A stretch of DNA of 64,000 nucleotides from Sistotremastrum niveocremeum HHB9708 (taxonomy: Eukaryota > Basidiomycota > Agaricomycetes > Sistotremastrales > Sistotremastraceae). Location of the stretch: contig KV419398.1 of the NCBI GenBank assembly GCA_001630475.1, forward strand, positions 781,825 to 845,824, written 5' to 3'. The notes below the pieces were generated by a model. That model was not told the origin of the DNA. It worked only from the letters and a program-made list of their open reading frames with translations, and made no database searches. The position numbers and the translations under genes are program-made. Below are positions 58,261 to 64,000 of this stretch, one piece after another. Every line of letters begins with the position of its first letter. Within the stretch, counting starts at the first letter, position 1.

Positions 58261-61222
58261 ATGGGTACCAAACATATTTTCAACTCTTTTAAATATCATA
58301 TCATGAGGTTGTGGTATCAGTGCGACCTTGTACAACGATGTCCTCGCGGCGTGACAGGATGTCACACATGTGACACAATGACCTCCCAGGCAAAAAAAAC
58401 ACCGACGATGCTCGAGGAGCCGCCACAGGGCACTGATGAAGCCCAAATAAAATGGGAATCCATATTACCTCACAATACTGTCGATTGGCCACTCCTGGAA
58501 AAAATTCAGTTGATCTGGAGCTTGTTTATATTCCTGAAACTCCCCTTACTCGATGTCCTTCGGGGATTCTTCACTGCAACGGATCCAGCAGTCGTGACGT
58601 ATGTCCAAGTATTCACGAGACGAAGGCCGACAGGACAGAAGATTGGCTTCCCAGCCCTAGAGCTGTGGGAGCTCTGGATGAATTATCCCTCAACAACTTT
58701 CCAAGACAATCTGTTTGAATACATTGTCAAGCCGGGGGCACTGGCACGCAGCAGAAAGGAGCTGGAGCGAGCCATGAATGAGCCTTGGCTGAAATTAAAA
58801 CGAACGCAACTGACGTTGGAGGACATTCGAGACCGACTCGACTTCAAGCAGCTTGGTGTGCGGCTCGAGAGACTCTTGCCGTTCACCGTCCATTGGCTTC
58901 GGCACTTGCTTGAAACCTGGAACCGTTATCGAAAGGAAAAATTCCGGCGCGAGAGCACGTCAAAGGCGAGAGCGGACGAGGATGAGATGTCTGATGGATC
59001 GAGTGATGAAGAGGCAAACGAGGATGATGGAGATGACAAAGAGGATGTGTATGATCGCACAAGTCTGGTATGTGGCAGTATCGATGTGATTCGGCATATC
59101 ATGTTGACAATGTTGTTGTGCCCTAGATAATCATCAGCATTCTGTCATCCATTCTCTACGCGTGCAACAGAGCGACAAATTACCTATCACTTTCCATGGG
59201 TCTGTTCTTGGTCATCGAGGGTGCCAGTGATCGCACTGTGGCCTGCTTGAACCGGATGGGCATGTGCGTATCCAAGCGCTCAGTCGAACGCATGCGGAAA
59301 CGATTGTCCGCAGATGCAATCGCCTCCGCGAGAAGGGTCATCAGGAGTAATCGGCGCTGGATGTGGATCTTTGACAATATCAATATCTATGTTTGCAAAT
59401 CTCAACAACGGCTCACCAATCAAAATAACATGATCAACGCGACGAACGGAGCCGTCATTGCGCTGCCGAGCTGGGTGCCGAACCTTGCGTTCGACTTGGG
59501 ATCCTTTCATCGTATGAGAGGTGGCCGCAAGGAGTTTGATTACACACTGTTAAGGCTCTCATCAGCCGACGCCAATTTCTTTTCGACAGGATTCAAGGCG
59601 GTCATAGCTCACCTTCTGTTTCGGTACTGTCCCGGACGTAAAAAATGGGCCAATCGTACCGTGTTACAGCAGCAGATTGCTGAGGCGATGCCCTCAGTCC
59701 GTCCTATACCTGCGGAAAAATCACAAGGTTATCCGATTGGAGCCATGGATGTTGACGAGGGATCAAAAAAGGGGGTCATTGGCGTCATGACCGAGTTTCA
59801 ACGGCAGAGTGGGCTGTCAGAGCAGGAGCTGTCTGCATCAGTGGTCATTGTCGGGGGCGATCAATTGACAATCAAGAACTTACGTTCGGCACGAAACGAA
59901 CGATCACGAGATGTCTCTGTGTTCCATCGTTTGTCTTATATCTGCGAACTAGCTCAGCTCTTCCATTACGACCTGAATAGCAAGACGACCATCTTCCGCA
60001 CACATACCGGAACAAGCAATATCAACCCAGCCTCTCTCTCAAGACACAAAGATGTTTTGAAACGGCGTTTTGATATCAAGAAGCCAAACTACGCAGACGC
60101 GAAGTCTCTCATACATCACTCACTGATCGCTCGTATTATCCTGGGTCTGATGTAAGCATGTGCGGCCAAGGGTTCTGGAATCATGCTCACAATTGACATC
60201 AGGGCAGTGATGAACTTCAAGAATATCCAGGAAGTCGAAGAGTGGACGCCTTCATATGAGGACCTGGTTTCGGCTTCAGCATCGATCTACGAAAGCTTCC
60301 TGGATCCAGACGTACCAAAAAAGGCCATGCAAAAAACATCGACAGGCGAGGGAGATCACGTCTTTGCACAGAACTGCTGGTTCATGCGAGATGGCTTGCT
60401 TACTTGGATGTTTGAAGAGGCGGTTCGCAACGGAGACCCTGGAATCATATGGCACATTGTCAAGATGTGGATGTACTCATTCCGAGGAGCAGGACAAACC
60501 AATTACATGAGAGAGTGCGCTGAGCTGATTGTGCGATTTGAGACAGAGCTGCCGGAAGATCTGAAGACGGCGTTAGAGGCGTCTTGGTTCTTCAATGCAA
60601 CTGGGAGGCCGCACCATTTCATTGCATGTGATCTTTATGTTGAGCACCTGAACTATTGGATCAAGGTATGTGTGCAATGAAGGAATGTAGTCCTCAGTAA
60701 TGCTGACTGCGAGATCAGCGAGTCTTTGTGCCCGAGGGATCAGGGCTGACCATTCAGAATATCATTGACCGAGGGTCTTCGTGCGTTGATGCTCTACGAG
60801 CGATTTCTGTGGAGGTAGCAAAGTTCTGCGGCGTTCGGAAAGTACGCAGAAAAAAGAAAGAGATGGAGGCCGAACTGGATATTCGGACTTTAGTTGAGAT
60901 GATGAATAAGGAGAGAGTGCACGAACGACAGCAGAGCCGCGTCGCGTGGCAGCCTTCAAAGGGAGAAGGACCACTGGTCAGTCAGGCTATTGACGTGGTT
61001 GCAGTGGGTATGGCGGGGTGGAACGCTGCGGCTCGGGACTTTGTCAGTGAGACGGCTTGGGATGCGGGAGGTGGGTATCGGGTGGATGATGAGGATGAGC
61101 TCGAGGAGCGGGACCCTGATTCGGTGGATGCGGAGACGGATGCACCGGCGGAGGACCCAGAAGCTGAGGTCGAGGTAAATACTGAGGAGGATTTTGAGGA
61201 AGTTGAGAGTGCATGGGATTGA
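58261..61222 (+). CDS. DUF6589-family protein, transposase-like
   Basis: Four exons (58261-59067, 59127-60151, 60203-60665, 60719-61222) join in frame to 932 residues. The part after intron 1 (SILSSILYACNRATNYLSLS then GLFLVIEGASDRTVACLNRM) and the block FRGAGQTNYMRECAELI are the typical DUF6589 pattern that occurs in many copies per Agaricomycete genome. Three acidic residues sit in the strongest family blocks: Asp352 in IFDNINIY, Asp514 in VGGDQLTIKN, Glu715 in NYMREC. This recalls the D-D-E arrangement of RNase H-fold transposases (inference). The tail is acidic (after about residue 880). An upstream start choice is open: ATG 58261 or 58378. It converges on the RecQ-like gene. No frame damage seen. 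Confidence 0.8.
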
Positions 61223-61650
61223 GGGAGGAAGGTCGATATTGTCTTACGGCGGCTCGAGGGGGCTGGGGAGACTGACGAGAGGTGTGGAGGACGTGGTTCA
61301 AGGGAACCGAAGCGATTGGTTGTTGTATTATATGGCCATTCGGGGAGTTAGCAGGGTGGTTGGAGTGGTGGAATTGCGGGGCGGGTATTGGTGTGCCTGG
61401 GGGCACCAGAGCATATCCTGGGATCGCGTAGCGAGGGTCGTGGGGATAGTGTGGGTGGGGATAGTAATAGACTAACGTAGGACTGTTCTCGGTTGGATGC
61501 AAGTGTGGTCGTGTTGGAGCCATCGGCGTGATATTCTGAGACGGTGTATGAGGGTTCGGTGTACGAGAGTGTTCATGTGAAGCGTGCGTTCGAGCAATAG
61601 GCGGTGTCAACGGGCTCGTGAACACATCGTTGCCGGCCTGCGGTAGCAAA
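61044..61650 (-). other. Possible Pro/His-rich C-terminal exon of the RecQ-like gene
   Basis: On the minus strand a 250-codon open frame (61796-61044) has biased but protein-like sequence (HLHPTENSPTLVYYYPHPHY; YALVPPGTPIPAP). It is in a different frame from the RecQ exon that stops at 61651, so an intron of about 90 bp ending at a CTACCGCAG near 61640 would be needed. The last 179 nt overlap the acidic end of the DUF6589 gene on the other strand, and there the Pro/His content may be only a mirror of Glu/Asp codons. Confidence 0.3.
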
Positions 61651-63652
61651 TTACTCTTGTCCGTTAGTGGCACTCTGGGCTCCAGATGCGGGACTTGAGT
61701 CGCTTGCATGGCTCCCGTGACACACGACACAGTGGCATAAGTAAGTTTCAGGGGGGGTGACAAGACTCGTCGCGCTATCTGAGCGTGAACGACCACCTGG
61801 CGTCTGAGAGGTGCGATCCTTGCCCTGCTTCTTCCTCTTGGCTATCGATCTGATTTTCTGTGGGCGAAGACCGTTGTCAGCGCAGGTGATCAGCGCAGAG
61901 TTACAGGCGCTGCAACACTTGGCAGGAGCCTTCTTCTCCTCATCCGTCTTCGACGCAGCTACCTTCGCGTCAGCAACAACCCACACGCTATCATGACCAC
62001 CTTGAGCCATCAGTGCTGACCTCGGCCCGCGCTTGTATCGACCGGTCAAGTTAAAATTCGTGTATTCGTTGAGGCCTGTAGTTGGACGGAACACGGTGGC
62101 GATGATCGAATGGATGCACCCTGTGAGACGCGTTGAGTACTCGGTTCTTCACTCTCAGAGCTTAGCTAACCTTTGGCATTAATCACATCATCCAGGCCAT
62201 ATTGCAACTTCGCGCGTTTGGCCAACGCAGCTTTCGACGGACCAGCGTTCTTCTGTTGGTCAACGTCGCCTCCTACACCGTTCTTTTTCTTCAACTTCGC
62301 CACGGCATATGCGCTCGGCAGCTCCCCAAAAGCCCACTCCGGCATTAGCAGTACGCACTTTGCCTTCATCTCCCTCTTCCTTCCCGCCCTACCCCACCTC
62401 TGGACCAACACTGACAAGCTCGTCAGGCTTTGGCCAACAACCACCGTCAGATCGATATCTGGTACATTGCAACCCATCCCCGCCGCCTCTGTTGCACATA
62501 AGATCCGAATTTTGCCGGAGTTCAGCTGTTCCCAAACGTCCGTCTTGAACAACTCGGACCCGATTGAGGAGTACGGCACCACAAAATCGCGCAGCTTCGA
62601 AGGCAGTGCAGACTGAATCAAGTGCATCGCCTTCAAGCACAGACCCTGAGTTGGTAGGTACAGGATACTCTTTGGTATAGCCGATGGAAGTGAGTTGTTA
62701 TCCAGTTTTGGGAGCAGGGCGATAAACTCGAGCACCGGATCTCGTCTTGCAGCAAGCGGTTTGACCACGTAAGTCAATTCGTCTCTTCGACATCCAACAT
62801 CTAATCCCCAGAAAGGTCGATGCCCATAGCCCAATGTACTCCAGATGACTTCAAAGGTATGAGTAGTCATTGTCGCCGTGCATGCCACAAACGGCACAGA
62901 CGTGCCTGTGAAAGATCGCAGAATACTGAGCTGACGATACTCAGGTCGAAAGTCGTCCCCCCATTCCTCAATACAGTGCGCCTCGTCGACAAATATGCAA
63001 GAGATGTGTTCCCGAAAAACGCGATTCATCCACAATCGCTGGAATGAAGGTGAGAGTGCCATTTCTGGAGAGATGTATACGAGCTGATATTGTCGTTGCT
63101 CGATATCGTTCCATAGGCCGGGGGTTTTCGACGTGTCTTCGTTCACTGCTACGGCGCGTAGGCCTTTGGCGGTTGCGCTGAGGACCTATTATCACGCGTC
63201 CGCACGCGTCATTAAACTGTGAATTTCAAACGAAAGTGTTATAAACGTACCTGATCATTCTCTAGGGCCTTGAGCGGGCATATCACAATCGTGGTCCATG
63301 TCTTGTAGTGAGATGCGACTCCCTCAATCACCAAACTCTTCCCATACCCCGTGCCTGCGGTGAAAATGACGTCCTTCTTTGCGCGGATATTTGCAATGCA
63401 TTCTAACTGCCATCGCTCAGGTTCAAAATCAAGCTTCAGTTCCTCCTTGATTTTCTCAGAGACCGTGCGCCAGCTTGGGACCCTGGGACCCTCTCTCGCA
63501 GCCTTTGAGCGCGTTCCGTGAGGCGCCTTGTGGGTCCTCGACGGGGATGGCTGTCCAGAGGCTGACATTGCGGTTGAAGATACAGTATGAAGCTCAGGAA
63601 GCGTGATTTCAGTGGGAGATTGACGACCAGAAGTCGAGAGCGCGTCAGTCAC
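61651..63652 (-). CDS. RecQ-type DEAH-box helicase
   Basis: Three exons (63652-63251, 63185-62171, 62120-61651) give 628 residues. Helicase motifs in order: Q-motif-like ERWQLECI, Walker A FTAGTGYGKSLV, motif Ia ICPLKALENDQ, Walker B FVDEAHCIEEWGDDFRPEY (DEAH, with the RecQ aromatic-rich loop), motif III ACTATM, motif IV-V (SILYLPT; ILCATEAAGMGCNVPDI) and motif VI VQRWGRAGR. RecQ zinc-binding, winged-helix and HRDC domains are not recognisable; the C-terminus instead has CCSACNS and CHCVVCHG Cys pairs that may bind a different zinc. Agaricomycetes carry large, lineage-specific families of such short RecQ genes. Convergent with DUF6589, 430 bp apart. Confidence 0.88.
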
Positions 63653-64000
63653 GTGACATTTTCTCTGGCCATTATTTCCTCAACATTTGACACTGGCCGC
63701 AGGAGCGCTGTTATGCTTAATTTAAGGATGGCAAATATTCTTACAAAGGATTTGAAACGTTTTGGGTGACTAGGTTTACGTCAGGGAGCTTTTGGAGAGT
63801 AGTTGACGATTTATGGCCTGTTTCACCAGGGTCCTCAAAGCTCAGCGTAGAATATAGGATGTCGGCAGTCTAAATTTCTGGAAAAATCATACAACATATT
63901 TCTAGATTCTCAAGAATACATTCAAATATTAGCAAGATTTAAGAGGGCAGTGTGCGTTTGCTAGAGCGCCGCAAACCACCATAGAAAACGACCCGCTTTG
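63653..64000. other. Upstream of the RecQ-like gene to the window end
   Basis: AT-richer DNA; no gene, TATA box or terminal repeat recognised. I compared it by eye with the left flank of the DUF6589 gene (57700-58260) and saw no matching inverted or direct repeat. Confidence 0.4.

Noticed and set aside
1-64000. CRISPR arrays, rRNA, retroviral or virus-like elements
   Set aside because: No spaced short direct repeats, no rRNA-like sequence, and no reverse transcriptase, capsid or integrase signatures were found in any frame read.

Overview
This window looks like nuclear DNA of a wood- or litter-decaying basidiomycete (Agaricomycetes). Genes are dense and cut by many 45-60 bp GT-AG introns. 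The recognisable set includes a CE15 glucuronoyl esterase, a CBM1 secreted protein, DUF6589 and RecQ-like genes, and standard fungal housekeeping genes. All exon models were made by eye from splice signals and protein patterns; no search was run.

Layout. 0.1-9.4 kb is conserved housekeeping: a partial gene (-), a ThrE/Prm10-type vacuolar transporter (-), divergent PEX3 (+), the 75-kDa complex I subunit (+) and a MYND-finger protein (+). 9.5-12.9 kb has no recognisable gene. 13.0-16.5 kb holds the glucuronoyl esterase (+) and a multi-pass membrane protein (-). 16.8-37.5 kb is repeat-rich: one MITE, five copies of a tRNA-derived SINE-like repeat, three diverged copies of a SINE-plus-gene segment (17.5, 24 and 28 kb), and a pair of 651-bp inverted repeats that look perfect around a 2.5 kb spacer. 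40.9-49.2 kb holds a multi-ZZ-finger protein, an ING/PHD chromatin protein and an E2 conjugating enzyme. 51.4-52.2 kb has two more diverged SINE copies. 56.6 kb has a CBM1 protein. 58.2-63.7 kb has a DUF6589 putative transposase-like gene converging on a RecQ-type helicase.

The most interesting item is a three-member paralogous family at 20.5-23.2 kb (-), 37.6-40.3 kb (+) and 53.6-55.7 kb (-). Each member has a helical N-terminal half ending in a C-x2-C-N motif, an intron at the same place just after that motif, and a long disordered Ser/Pro-rich tail. I could not assign them to any known family. The other strong points are the inverted-repeat structure, the multi-copy SINE, the E2 with an altered HPN motif and SUMO-binding-like tail, and the DUF6589/RecQ pair. 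No retroelement, virus-like element, CRISPR array or true tRNA gene was seen.
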